From CAZBDU01 sp964490725 (lineage in GTDB: Bacteria; Spirochaetota; Spirochaetia; SZUA-6; DRHE01): a DNA stretch of 37,534 bases. The notes under the pieces were generated by a model. It did not search any database, was not told the DNA's origin, and was given only the letters and a program-made list of their open reading frames with translations. The position numbers and the translations under genes were made by a program. Below, in pieces: positions 6,545 to 14,130 of the stretch. The stretch spans positions 1-37,534 of the forward strand of contig CAZBDU010000050.1 in assembly GCA_964490725.1 (NCBI GenBank). Reading direction: 5' to 3'. The first letter of the stretch is position 1; each line of letters starts with the position of its first letter.

Positions 6545-7415
6545 GAAGATCAGCGCGGAGGCCAAACGGCGCTACGCCGAGAAGCTGAAGGAGTACAAGA
6601 GCGTCGCCGAGGACATCCTGTCCCAGGCCCGCAAGACCGAAGCGCAGATTCATGAAGCGGAACGCGAAGGCCAGTCCGAGGGCTCGCCGGTGCTGCAGAC
6701 CGCCGCGGTGCTGCGTGTGGCGCTGGGGGGCCAGTACCTGAATCTGGTCTCCTACTACACCCTGATGAACGAGCTCTCCTTGAGCCTTCTGGGCATCAAG
6801 AACGAAGGCTACCTGAACGAGGCCAGGAAGTGCTGCTACAAGAGCATCATCTGTCTGGAAGAGGTGGTCTCCTCCTTCGTGGATGCGCCCTTTTCCGAGT
6901 ACCAGAAGGGCCTGGACGCCATCCGGGAGATCGACGATCCGCACCGCTACGCCTTTCTGCAAAAGATGGGCTTTGCCATCGATTCGGTGATCGAAGGCTT
7001 CGGGGAGAACTCCAAGTGGAAGTGGTCGTTCGTGGAGCTGCAGGGGCGCTACGCGGTGATCGCCAAGAACCTGATCCACATGAAGACCTTTCTGGCTCAG
7101 CTGGACCCGCGCGTGGAAGGCTACGCCGAGCGGGTGGCGCACCTGAACCTGGCCAAGCGGCTGCTGCAGCAGGCCGCCGATCGCTACCGGGAGAAGTACG
7201 AGCTGTCCACGCTGCGCCTGGATGACATCAAGCAGGCCATTCTCTTTCTGGCGGCGCTGAAGAGGCTGCACGTCCTGCTCGGCGAGGCGGAGGAGGCCGA
7301 GGTGGTCAAGAGGAAGATCGACATCTGGAAGGCCAAGATGGAGGCGGATCACAAGAAGCGGGAGGATGCGCTGAAGCTGGCCAGGCTGCAGCGCAGCCAG
7401 GACTCCCGGAGCTGA
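6537..7415 (+). CDS. Helical protein of unknown function coupled to recN
   Basis: I do not recognise a named family. The 292-residue protein appears almost wholly alpha-helical, with a charged N-terminus (1-50), a hydrophobic middle that includes RKCCYKSIICLEEVVSS, and a lysine/glutamate-rich C-terminal helix (about 245-292). There is no signal peptide or clear membrane segment, so it is probably cytoplasmic. Its ATG overlaps the recN stop by 8 nt (ATGGCTGA), implying coupled translation. I believe an unnamed gene also follows recN in Treponema, but cannot verify homology. A repeat-type helical scaffold or partner of the repair or chemotaxis neighbours is possible but not shown. Confidence 0.75.
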   Translation: MAEKISAEAKRRYAEKLKEYKSVAEDILSQARKTEAQIHEAEREGQSEGSPVLQTAAVLRVALGGQYLNLVSYYTLMNELSLSLLGIKNEGYLNEARKCCYKSIICLEEVVSSFVDAPFSEYQKGLDAIREIDDPHRYAFLQKMGFAIDSVIEGFGENSKWKWSFVELQGRYAVIAKNLIHMKTFLAQLDPRVEGYAERVAHLNLAKRLLQQAADRYREKYELSTLRLDDIKQAILFLAALKRLHVLLGEAEEAEVVKRKIDIWKAKMEADHKKREDALKLARLQRSQDSRS

Positions 7416-7445
7416 TCCGCCGGCCGCCTCCCCCGTCGCGGCGGC

Positions 7446-7847
7446 TCAGGAGCCCTTCAGGTGGTGGAGTGAATCGTAGGGGTACAGCTCGCCCATCGTC
7501 CTCTCGGCGCTGCCGCCCCTGCCGGCGTATACCACGGGAGTGGCCGGTGGCAGGAACTCGCTGAGCGCCTGGCGGCAGGCGCCGCAGGGCGGCACGGGCT
7601 CCTCGGAGTCCGCGGTGAAGACCGCCAGGGCCAGGAACTCGCGCCTGCCGGAGCTCACCGCGGCAAACAGGGCCGTGCGCTCGGCGCAGTTGGTCAGCCC
7701 GTAGGAGCGGTTTTCCACGTTGGCCCCGCTTACCACGCTGCCGTCGGCGCACAGCAGCGCAGCCCCCACCCGGAATCGAGAGTACGGAGCGTAGGCCCCC
7801 TGTGCAGCGCTGCGCGCGGCGGCCAGCAGCTTCTCGCGGTCGATCAT
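7446..7847 (-). CDS. cdd: Cytidine deaminase
   Basis: Cdd deaminates cytidine and deoxycytidine to uridine and deoxyuridine in pyrimidine salvage. The 133-residue length matches the small homotetrameric class. Zinc ligands are Cys54, in the N-C-A-E motif with Glu56 as proton shuttle, and Cys88 and Cys91 in PCGAC. The N-terminal YAPYSRFRVGAAL and the G-x-N-x-E-N substrate loop (41-46) are intact. The ATG at 7847 is preceded on this strand by a GA-rich ribosome binding region; an in-frame ATG at 7880 would add eleven basic residues. The gene converges with the helical protein gene and diverges from the propeller-like gene, with overlapping promoters. Confidence 0.95.
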   Translation of the reverse strand: MIDREKLLAAARSAAQGAYAPYSRFRVGAALLCADGSVVSGANVENRSYGLTNCAERTALFAAVSSGRREFLALAVFTADSEEPVPPCGACRQALSEFLPPATPVVYAGRGGSAERTMGELYPYDSLHHLKGS

Positions 7848-7873
7848 CTGTCTTCCCCGCCTCCTCCCCTTCG

Positions 7874-7902
7874 TTGACATACGGCAGCTGCCATTATAGG
7901 AT
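7874..7902 (+). promoter_or_regulatory. Candidate promoter for the 8055-10899 operon
   Basis: TTGACA (7874-7879) and TAGGAT (7897-7902) are separated by 17 bp. The -10 region overlaps the -10 of the cdd promoter on the other strand. The leader to ATG 8055 is about 145 nt and contains a stable hairpin, CGGCGT (7998-8003) with ACGCCG (8008-8013). I recognise no riboswitch in it. Confidence 0.55.
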
Positions 7903-7920
7903 AATCGTGTGCGGCGGCAA
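7893..7920 (-). promoter_or_regulatory. Candidate sigma-70-type promoter for cdd
   Basis: Read on the minus strand, TTGCCG (7920-7915) and a consensus TATAAT (7898-7893) are separated by 16 bp. It lies about 46 bp before the cdd ATG and overlaps the rightward promoter, so the two may compete. Confidence 0.6.
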
Positions 7921-8054
7921 GGGTGGCGTCCGACAACGCATGCGCCGGGCTCGAGGCCACCGGGATTCCGCCGCGGGGTCGGTGACGAACGGCCCGCCGG
8001 CGTGGCGACGCCGACGGCTTCTGCGACGAAGGTGAAGCATTCCCTCAAGGCGGC

Positions 8055-9155
8055 ATGAGCGGCTACAGCATATTCCGTAAGAAGCGCAAGAGAAGAGGGT
8101 GGCTGGCGGTGGCCCCGCTGCTGGCGGCGGGCTACCTGCTGGCGGCACCACCCCCCGGCGGCGAGGAGGTCCGGCTGCGCCCGGGCTGGGCGCTGAGCCT
8201 GGCCGACCGCGAGTCCTTCACCGCCGAAGCCTCCCCCGGGGCGGCGCACTGGTTCCGGGCGGGTAGGAGCTTCGGCTACTTCGAGCCGGACGGACACCTG
8301 CTGTACGTGGGGCAGGTGCTGCACCGGGTGGCGCTGTCGGCTTCCGGGTTCATCAACTACGGCAAGGTCCCCGAGCGCTTCGTCTTTCGCGACGTGAAAG
8401 GCAATCTGCAATACAGCTTCCAGAGCTACGGCTATCCGGTGCTGGATCCCAGCGGAGAGGTGCTGATGCTGGTGTCCAGCGATCGGACGGGCCTGCGGAG
8501 GGTGACGCGCGACGGCGAGGTGGTCTGGCAGGCCAGCTTTGCCTCTCCCATCACCAGCCTGGCCCTACGAGGGGGAGAGGCGCTGGCGGGTCTTCTGGGC
8601 GGCTCGCTGTACTATCTGGGCGAGAAAGGCCAGGTGCTGCTGGAGTTCTCCCCCGGGGGGAGCCGGCTTCCGGTGATCCTGGGGGTGGCCGTACAGCCCG
8701 CGGGGGAACAGATCGCGGTGATCTCCGGCATCGATCCGCAGAGGTTGACGGTGATCGGCCGCGAGGGGCGTCAATTCGAGCCGCGGTTCGGCTTTACCCT
8801 GGAAAGCGATTTCCGGCGGGAGACCATGATGCGCTACACCGAGGACGGCCGCTACCTGCTGCTGGAGTCGGCCGGCGGAGTGGGCCTGGTGGATCTGCGC
8901 CGCCGGCGCCTCCACGAGGTGGCCGTCCCCGGCAGGGTGGTGGCGCTGGAGCCCCTGGACCGGGCCGGGCTGGTGGCGGTGGCCTCCCGCGCGCAGGGTG
9001 GCGGCGAGCTGGTCCTGGTCAGACCGCCGGACATGGTGGTGCTCAGGAGCCGCCTCCCGGCGGCCGGCGCGACCCTGCGCGCCGAAGAGGGCGCCCTGTT
9101 CGTCGGCCTCCCGGGGTACCTGCTGCGGGTGGACCTGGCGGAGCTCGAACGATGA
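8055..9155 (+). CDS. Membrane-anchored beta-propeller-like protein, function unknown
   Basis: The 366-residue protein starts with a basic stretch (FRKKRKRRG) and a hydrophobic segment at about 16-32, so it is probably anchored in the inner membrane with the rest in the periplasm. The remainder is beta-rich with recurring short blocks such as YPVLDPSGEVLMLVSSD, ITSLALRGG, GVAVQPAGEQIAVISG and MRYTEDGRYLLLESAGG, which look like blades of a WD40/NHL/YVTN-type propeller. I cannot assign a named family. The ATG follows AAGGCGG at 8046-8052. Its stop overlaps the M23 peptidase start (ATGA), so the two are coupled, and a role in cell-envelope work beside the peptidase is plausible but inferred. Confidence 0.75.
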   Translation: MSGYSIFRKKRKRRGWLAVAPLLAAGYLLAAPPPGGEEVRLRPGWALSLADRESFTAEASPGAAHWFRAGRSFGYFEPDGHLLYVGQVLHRVALSASGFINYGKVPERFVFRDVKGNLQYSFQSYGYPVLDPSGEVLMLVSSDRTGLRRVTRDGEVVWQASFASPITSLALRGGEALAGLLGGSLYYLGEKGQVLLEFSPGGSRLPVILGVAVQPAGEQIAVISGIDPQRLTVIGREGRQFEPRFGFTLESDFRRETMMRYTEDGRYLLLESAGGVGLVDLRRRRLHEVAVPGRVVALEPLDRAGLVAVASRAQGGGELVLVRPPDMVVLRSRLPAAGATLRAEEGALFVGLPGYLLRVDLAELER

Positions 9156-10063
9156 GCGCCCTTCTGCGGCGGGCGGTTCTCCTGGCCGCGGCCCTGGCGG
9201 CCCTGCCGGCCGGTGCGTTCGACTGGCCGCTTGAGAAGATCGTGGTGACCGGCACCTTCGGAGAGAGCCGCGGGGATCATTTCCATCTGGGGGTGGATCT
9301 GGGCGGGGGTGAGCAGGAGATTCATCCCATCTCGCCGGGAGAGGTGGTTTTCCGCTACGACGAAGCGGCGGACTACTCCAGCGTGCCCACCGGGCTGGGC
9401 AACTTCATGGTCCTGGCCCACCAGGGCGGCATCCGCTCGCTGTACGCTCACATGAAAGACGGCACCATGAACCAGGCAAGCACCCGCTTCGAGCTCGGCG
9501 AGTCTCTCGGGGTGGTGGGCGACACGGGTTACTCCCTGGGCCGCCATCTGCACCTGACCATCATCGATTCGGAGATGAACACCGTCATCAACCCCCTGGC
9601 CGTGCTGCCGCCTCCGCGGGACGCACAGCGGCCGGTGGTGGAGAGCATCCTGCTGCGCGAAGGCGGGCAGCTCAGGCCGGTGTCCGGCGGAGAGGTGGTG
9701 GCGCCGGGGGAGGTGGAAGTCCTGGCGGTAGCCTACGATCTGCGTGCGGACGTGTCCTATCGCTGGCGCATGGCCCCCTACCGCCTCTCCCTGTACCAAA
9801 ACGGGCGGGAAGTTCACAGCGTCCTCTTCGACTCTTTCCGGGAGCAGAGCCCGGAAGCCCGCGAGTCCTTCGGCGGGACGGAGGTGCCCCGCGAGCTCGC
9901 CGCCGGGGGCGAATCCTTCGATCAGATCTACGCCGGGGAGTGGCTGTACAGGCTGGGCCGGCTGACCCTGGTGCCGGGGGAGAGCACGCTGGCGGTCTTC
10001 GTGCGGGACTTCGCCGGCAACGAGGCGTCCCGGGAAGCGGTAATCCGGGTGCGCGAGCGGTGA
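9152..10063 (+). CDS. M23-family metallopeptidase (LytM type), secreted
   Basis: M23 peptidases cut peptidoglycan cross-bridges or, when degenerate, activate amidases. The 303-residue protein has a signal peptide (about 1-22, ending L-P-A-G-A) and a LytM domain at about 25-150. All key residues are present: zinc ligands His45 and Asp49 in HLGVD and His134 in H-L-H, with His100 (YAHM) and His132 as catalytic histidines, so it should be active. The C-terminal half (about 155-303) is beta-rich and looks like an Ig-type or other accessory domain. The start overlaps the previous stop by 4 nt and the stop overlaps the methyltransferase start by 4 nt. It is probably periplasmic; a role in wall remodelling is inferred. 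Confidence 0.9.
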   Translation: MSALLRRAVLLAAALAALPAGAFDWPLEKIVVTGTFGESRGDHFHLGVDLGGGEQEIHPISPGEVVFRYDEAADYSSVPTGLGNFMVLAHQGGIRSLYAHMKDGTMNQASTRFELGESLGVVGDTGYSLGRHLHLTIIDSEMNTVINPLAVLPPPRDAQRPVVESILLREGGQLRPVSGGEVVAPGEVEVLAVAYDLRADVSYRWRMAPYRLSLYQNGREVHSVLFDSFREQSPEARESFGGTEVPRELAAGGESFDQIYAGEWLYRLGRLTLVPGESTLAVFVRDFAGNEASREAVIRVRER

Positions 10064-10899
10064 AGACCTATTCGGTGGGCCCCGGCGGGGAGCGTACCCG
10101 CCAGGTGGCCTGCTGGTCGTGCGGATCCGGGCACTCCAGGAGCCTGTGGAAGGGAGAGGGGTTTCGCTTCGTGCGCTGCGCCGGCTGCGGGTTGGTTTAC
10201 CAGAATCCCCAGCCGGTGTTCCAGGACCTGAAGGGCCGCTACGCTGAACGGTACTTCCGCTACGAGCTGGCCAACGAGCGCAACTTCCACCGTCTCATGG
10301 AGCTGGGTCTGGAGGATATCCGCTTCCACCAGCGCTCCCGGGGCCTGGCCGCTCCGCGGCGGTTCCTGGACGTGGGCTGCGCCACCGGCCTGCTGCTCGC
10401 GGGCATGCGCGAGCGCGGCTGGGAGGTGCGGGGCGTGGAGCTGTGCCGGGAGTCCGCAGAGTACGGCATCCGCACCAGGGGAGTGGAGATCGCCGTGGGA
10501 ACGCTCCAGGAGGCCGCTTTCCCGGAGGGTTTCTTCGGGGTGGCGCATTTCTCCCACCTGATCGAACACCTACCCGACCCTCCGGCGTTCATGCGCGAGG
10601 TGCATCGAATACTCGTTCCGGGCGGCTGGATGGTCGTGGTGACTCCCAACGTGAACGGGCTGCAGGCCAGACTGTTTCGCGAGCGCTGGCGGTCGGCCAT
10701 CGCCGACCACCTGACGCTGTTCTCCGCCGGGACCCTCAAACGGCTGCTGGAGAGAAGCGGCTTCGAGGTGCTGGCCCGCAAGACCTGGGGGGGGCTGGCC
10801 CAGGGGACGGCTCCGGCCTGGCTCAAGCGCCCCGCGGACGTTCTGGCGAAGCGGCTGGGATTCGGGGACGTGGTTCTGTACTGGGCGCGCAGGGTGTGA
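10060..10899 (+). CDS. Class I SAM-dependent methyltransferase with N-terminal Cys4 motif
   Basis: The 279-residue protein opens with a probable zinc ribbon (Cys18, Cys21, Cys40, Cys43), followed by a Methyltransf_23-type Rossmann domain. Motif I is LDVGCATG (103-110), the acidic strand reads VRGVEL (123-128), and HFSHLIEHLPDP plus VPGGWMVVVTPN match later family motifs. Enzymes of this layout often act on sugars, lipids or quinone-like molecules; the substrate cannot be told here. The GTG start overlaps the peptidase stop (GTGA). It is the last gene of the three-gene plus-strand unit and converges with the GH57/DUF3536 gene 12 bp away. Confidence 0.85.
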   Translation: MKTYSVGPGGERTRQVACWSCGSGHSRSLWKGEGFRFVRCAGCGLVYQNPQPVFQDLKGRYAERYFRYELANERNFHRLMELGLEDIRFHQRSRGLAAPRRFLDVGCATGLLLAGMRERGWEVRGVELCRESAEYGIRTRGVEIAVGTLQEAAFPEGFFGVAHFSHLIEHLPDPPAFMREVHRILVPGGWMVVVTPNVNGLQARLFRERWRSAIADHLTLFSAGTLKRLLERSGFEVLARKTWGGLAQGTAPAWLKRPADVLAKRLGFGDVVLYWARRV

Positions 10900-10911
10900 C
10901 TGGCCTTTCGG

Positions 10912-13335
10912 TCATTGCCCGTCGGGGGCGAAGAAGCGCTCCTTGAAGCGCTCCACGTTGATCTCCAGCAGACCGGCCAACCTGATCAGGAGGCGGATGG
11001 TTTCCAATGAGCCCAGGTCGCCTCGCTCGCGCAGCTCCTGGTGGGCCCGCGGCAGCTCCCTCTGCAGCAGCTCGAAGACGACGTTTTGCGCCCGGGTCAG
11101 CTCGGGCTGCAGGCCGATGCGGCGGCAGCTTTCTACGATCTGGGCGATCCGCCTGATGCGTTCGGCCGGCAGGCCGTCGCCCAGGCCTTCGCTCATCGTT
11201 GCCAGCAGGCCGGACAGACGGCGCTCCAGGAACTCCTGGTTCACGCTGAGCCGGTTTGCCTGCATGAGCTGCACCAGGGCGCCGATCTGGGGGAGGTCCC
11301 TCTCGAAGAACTCAGGTGTAGGACGCGTGGTGATCCGCTCGATGAGGATCTCCAGGGTGAGCTCGGCAAGCTTGACCAGCCGCGGAGGCAGCGCGCCGTG
11401 GGTGGAGATGGAATAGGCGAACTCCAGCAGGGCGCGGATCTCCGCCACCGACTGCGGGACAAAGGCGTAGATGGGGGCGACCAGGCGGTCGGCCAGCCTC
11501 CTCAGAAGGGCGGTCTTCCATGCCGCCGGCAGGTCCGAGAGCAGGGAAGCCGGGGGGCCGCCGGTCTGCCCGAAGCTGCTCACCCGTTCCTCCTCGCCGT
11601 CTCCATCGGTTCTGGTGAGCCGCAGCGGGTACCGGTTCGACTCGTCGATGTGGAAGCGGAAGGAGCCGCGTTCCAGAAACGGAAAGCGCTCCACGGTCAG
11701 CGTTCCCTCCACCTGCGCGTCCTCCTGGCGGAAGCCCGGCTCCGCAGCGCGGAAGCAGCCCAGGCTCTCCTCCCGCGCCTGCCCGTCGAGCAGCCACCGT
11801 ATCACGAACAGGGCCGCGCCACAGAACAGATCGCGGCGCTGTTCCAGCACCCGCCGCTGCAGGATGTCCGCACCGCTTCCTTCGCGCTGCAGGTTGCTGC
11901 GGGCGGTCTCCAGGTCGGCCTGCAGCCCTTCCAGGAGCCGCTCCTCGGTGAACGGCTGGGCCAGCTCGGCGGCCCGCACGGCGTAGGCCAGGCCCTGCAC
12001 CGTCTCGATCCCGGAGAGGTCGGCGAAGAACCAGGCGCAGGAGGTGAACATGAACAAGCCCATCCTCTGGCTCTCCAGCAGGGAGAACAGGACGCGGGCG
12101 TTGCCCGCATCGTTCGGTACCCGGTCGATCCAGCGCGCGGCGAACTCACCGGGGCTCTGCGCCCCGGTGAGGACCGCGCCGTACTCGTTGCGGATTCTCC
12201 GCGGCGGGGCGCTGGCCAGGGCCGCGATGCGGCGCCGGTACACGGCGTCCAGCGCTGCCTGCAGCCTGAGCAGAGCCTGCCTGAGGGGTTGCCGCCACTT
12301 CTGGTTCCATCCCTCCCGACCGCCGGTGCTGCAGCCGCAGTCCCGAAACCAGCGGCCTACTCCGTGGGAGCAGCTCCAGGAGGTGCCGAGCCCCTCCTCT
12401 CCCTCCTTCAGGCGCACCAGATACCGGGGGGGGAACTCTTCCAGGTATGCCGCGTAGTTGGTGAGCTGAAACTCCTGGCCCGTCTGGACGCGGCGGAGCA
12501 GGGCCGCCAGGCACATGTCTCCGAAAGGCTCGTGATGTCCGTATACCTCGCCGTCGGTGGCGACATTGACCAGTCTCTCCGGCCGGGAGGCCTGGCGGAG
12601 CTCCAGCAGCCGTTCGTAGAGCTCATCGGCGTCTCGCAGGTAGTGCTCGAAGGAGATGCCCTGGGCCAGCTCGTGATTGTAGAAGAAGGCCGCGATGGAT
12701 CCTGAGGGCCGGTCGATGCGGTAGGCGCGGTCCGAAGGAATCGGGGCGCCGCCCAGGTTCTTCCACCTGCTCGCCCCGAGCGGGCAGTAGCTGGCGGCCT
12801 GCCAGGGGGACAGGATTACGAACTTCATCCCGGCGGCGATCAGCGCGTCCAGAACCTGGCCGCTCACCGCCGTCTCGGGCAGCCACATTCCCTCGGCGGC
12901 GCGGCCGAAATGCGCGGTAAAGTCGGAAAGCCCCCAGCGGATCTGCGTCTCCATGTCTTCGGGGGAGCAGAGGGGGAGGATGCTGTGATTGTAGGCCTGG
13001 GCGATTGCGTTGCCGTGGCCTGCGTTGGCAGGTCGGCTGGCCCGGTCCGCGTCGATGATGCGGGCGTGCACCTGGGGCGCGTGCTCCTTCAGCCACTGCA
13101 TCAGGGTGGGGCCGAAGTTGAAGGAGATGCTGCGGTAGTTGTTGGTGATCTCGTGGATCTTGCCCTGAGGGTCCAGGATGCGGGATGCGGCGTTGGCGGC
13201 GTAGCACTCCTTGGTGATGCGCAGGTTCCAGTTCTCGTAGGGCGCCGCGGAGCCGTGATGGGGGACCAGCCCCGTCCAGGGATTCTCCCTGGGAGGCTGG
13301 TAGAAGTGGCCGTGGATGATCAGCCGGTTCCTCAT
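10912..13335 (-). CDS. GH57-family glycoside hydrolase with DUF3536 C-terminal region
   Basis: The 807-residue protein has an N-terminal GH57 barrel (about 1-310) opening with HGHFYQPPR (8-16). The family nucleophile is seen in GMWLPET (Glu154) and the acid/base in TDGEVYGHHEP (Asp261), so the active site looks complete. The rest (about 320-807) matches the DUF3536 type of helical extension found with such domains, with two Cys-containing motifs at about 345-357. GH57 enzymes act on alpha-glucans as amylases, branching enzymes or transferases; the activity of the DUF3536 group is, to my knowledge, not settled. It lacks a signal peptide. The upstream PHP gene ends 55 bp before it on the same strand, so the two probably form an operon. 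The ribosome binding site is weak (GGAG, about 12 nt away). Confidence 0.9.
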   Translation of the reverse strand: MRNRLIIHGHFYQPPRENPWTGLVPHHGSAAPYENWNLRITKECYAANAASRILDPQGKIHEITNNYRSISFNFGPTLMQWLKEHAPQVHARIIDADRASRPANAGHGNAIAQAYNHSILPLCSPEDMETQIRWGLSDFTAHFGRAAEGMWLPETAVSGQVLDALIAAGMKFVILSPWQAASYCPLGASRWKNLGGAPIPSDRAYRIDRPSGSIAAFFYNHELAQGISFEHYLRDADELYERLLELRQASRPERLVNVATDGEVYGHHEPFGDMCLAALLRRVQTGQEFQLTNYAAYLEEFPPRYLVRLKEGEEGLGTSWSCSHGVGRWFRDCGCSTGGREGWNQKWRQPLRQALLRLQAALDAVYRRRIAALASAPPRRIRNEYGAVLTGAQSPGEFAARWIDRVPNDAGNARVLFSLLESQRMGLFMFTSCAWFFADLSGIETVQGLAYAVRAAELAQPFTEERLLEGLQADLETARSNLQREGSGADILQRRVLEQRRDLFCGAALFVIRWLLDGQAREESLGCFRAAEPGFRQEDAQVEGTLTVERFPFLERGSFRFHIDESNRYPLRLTRTDGDGEEERVSSFGQTGGPPASLLSDLPAAWKTALLRRLADRLVAPIYAFVPQSVAEIRALLEFAYSISTHGALPPRLVKLAELTLEILIERITTRPTPEFFERDLPQIGALVQLMQANRLSVNQEFLERRLSGLLATMSEGLGDGLPAERIRRIAQIVESCRRIGLQPELTRAQNVVFELLQRELPRAHQELRERGDLGSLETIRLLIRLAGLLEINVERFKERFFAPDGQ

Positions 13336-13358
13336 CGGCCGATTCTGCTCCGATTGCC

Positions 13359-13376
13359 CCGCCTTTGTAAAGGCGG
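13359..13376. repeat. 18-bp perfect palindrome between the PHP and GH57/DUF3536 genes
   Basis: CCGCCTTT (13359-13366), the two bases GT, and AAAGGCGG (13369-13376) form a perfect inverted repeat 24 bp before the GH57 start. Read on the minus strand it contains TTTACA, which could be a -35 box with CAGAAT 18 bp on. It may be an operator, an mRNA hairpin or chance. Confidence 0.4.
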
Positions 13377-13390
13377 CTCGCCCGGGGCCC

Positions 13391-13999
13391 TCACGGGTCG
13401 AACAGGAGCGTCTCTGCGACGCCCAGGGCGGCAGCCACGCGGCGGGCCACGTTCTGGTTTAGCCAGTGCGGCTGGTGCGCGTCGGAGCCCAGGACAAAGG
13501 AGAAGCGGCGACGGAAAGGCGCCAGCTTCCGCTGCCAGTCGTCCCGCCAGACGTAGCGATTGTTGATCTCGATCAGGCAGCCCGCCGGGACTCTGGCCAG
13601 GTCGGTCCCCAGGGCCATGGGGTGGGCGACGATTACGGGGCGCCCGACATCCAGAAGGGTCGCCGCCCCCCGGTAGTCCGCCGTGGTGTCGCGGCAGTGA
13701 TAGACGAAGTAGTCCACCGGCAGCCGCCGGGCGGTGGAGACCCAGGAGGCGCCGTTCACCTCCACGCCCAGCTTCAGGCCATGACGGCGCACCTCGGCGG
13801 CGTAGGCCGGGAACTCCTTATGCACGGCCTCGAGGTGATCGCTGATTCCGGCAACCCGGGCGTGTCCCATCCAGCCCACCAGGGCCACGGTCTGCTCTGG
13901 AACGACGGCGCCGTCCATCCGGGAAAAGACCGTGTGCACGTGCAGATCCTGGGCGCAGGCGGGGCCCGGCCCCGCGGGGTGGGGGTGGGTGTCGCTCAT
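13391..13999 (-). CDS. PHP-domain metal-dependent hydrolase
   Basis: The 202-residue protein is a PHP domain, a metal-dependent phosphoesterase or phosphatase fold. Metal ligands are in the expected order: H20 and H22 (DLHVHT), D54-H55 (GISDH), E80 (GVEVNG), H101, H126 (AHPMAL), E144 (IEINN), and D173 and H175 (GSDAH). Small PHP proteins include histidinol phosphatase and nucleotide or sugar-phosphate phosphatases; the substrate is unknown, but the position beside alpha-glucan genes suggests a sugar phosphate (inference). The N-terminus up to residue 18 is His/Pro-rich. The ATG has no visible Shine-Dalgarno sequence, and the best promoter places the transcript start only a few bases before it, so the mRNA may be leaderless. 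Confidence 0.88.
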   Translation of the reverse strand: MSDTHPHPAGPGPACAQDLHVHTVFSRMDGAVVPEQTVALVGWMGHARVAGISDHLEAVHKEFPAYAAEVRRHGLKLGVEVNGASWVSTARRLPVDYFVYHCRDTTADYRGAATLLDVGRPVIVAHPMALGTDLARVPAGCLIEINNRYVWRDDWQRKLAPFRRRFSFVLGSDAHQPHWLNQNVARRVAAALGVAETLLFDP

Positions 14000-14007
14000 G
14001 ATCGCGT

Positions 14008-14037
14008 ACCATACCGCGGCGGCGGCCGGCTGGACAA
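14008..14037 (-). promoter_or_regulatory. Candidate promoter for the PHP gene
   Basis: On the minus strand TTGTCC (14037-14032) and TATGGT (14013-14008) are separated by 18 bp. Transcription would start near 14001, almost at the ATG at 13999. Confidence 0.45.
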
Positions 14038-14054
14038 GGGAGGACGCGGACCGG

Positions 14055-14084
14055 TTGACACTTTTTTTGGGATCGTCTTAGGAT
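14055..14084 (+). promoter_or_regulatory. Candidate promoter for the DUF4912-branching enzyme operon
   Basis: TTGACA (14055-14060) and TAGGAT (14079-14084) are separated by 18 bp that include a run of seven T. The same TTGACA/TAGGAT pair occurs at 7874-7902. It sits back-to-back with the PHP promoter, 18 bp away. Confidence 0.6.
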
Positions 14085-14130
14085 TGTTCTACGCCGGCAG
14101 GCGGGAGGCCGGCGACGAGTGGAGGTCCTA

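Noticed and set aside
4829..6565. Long minus-strand open frame opposite recN
   Set aside because: A shadow of a GC-rich gene; Leu/Gln/His-rich composition, no recognisable motif, and recN on the plus strand is certain.
10900..10911. Terminator in the convergent gap after the methyltransferase gene
   Set aside because: Only a 3-bp GAC/GTC pairing around a short loop and no T-run on either strand.
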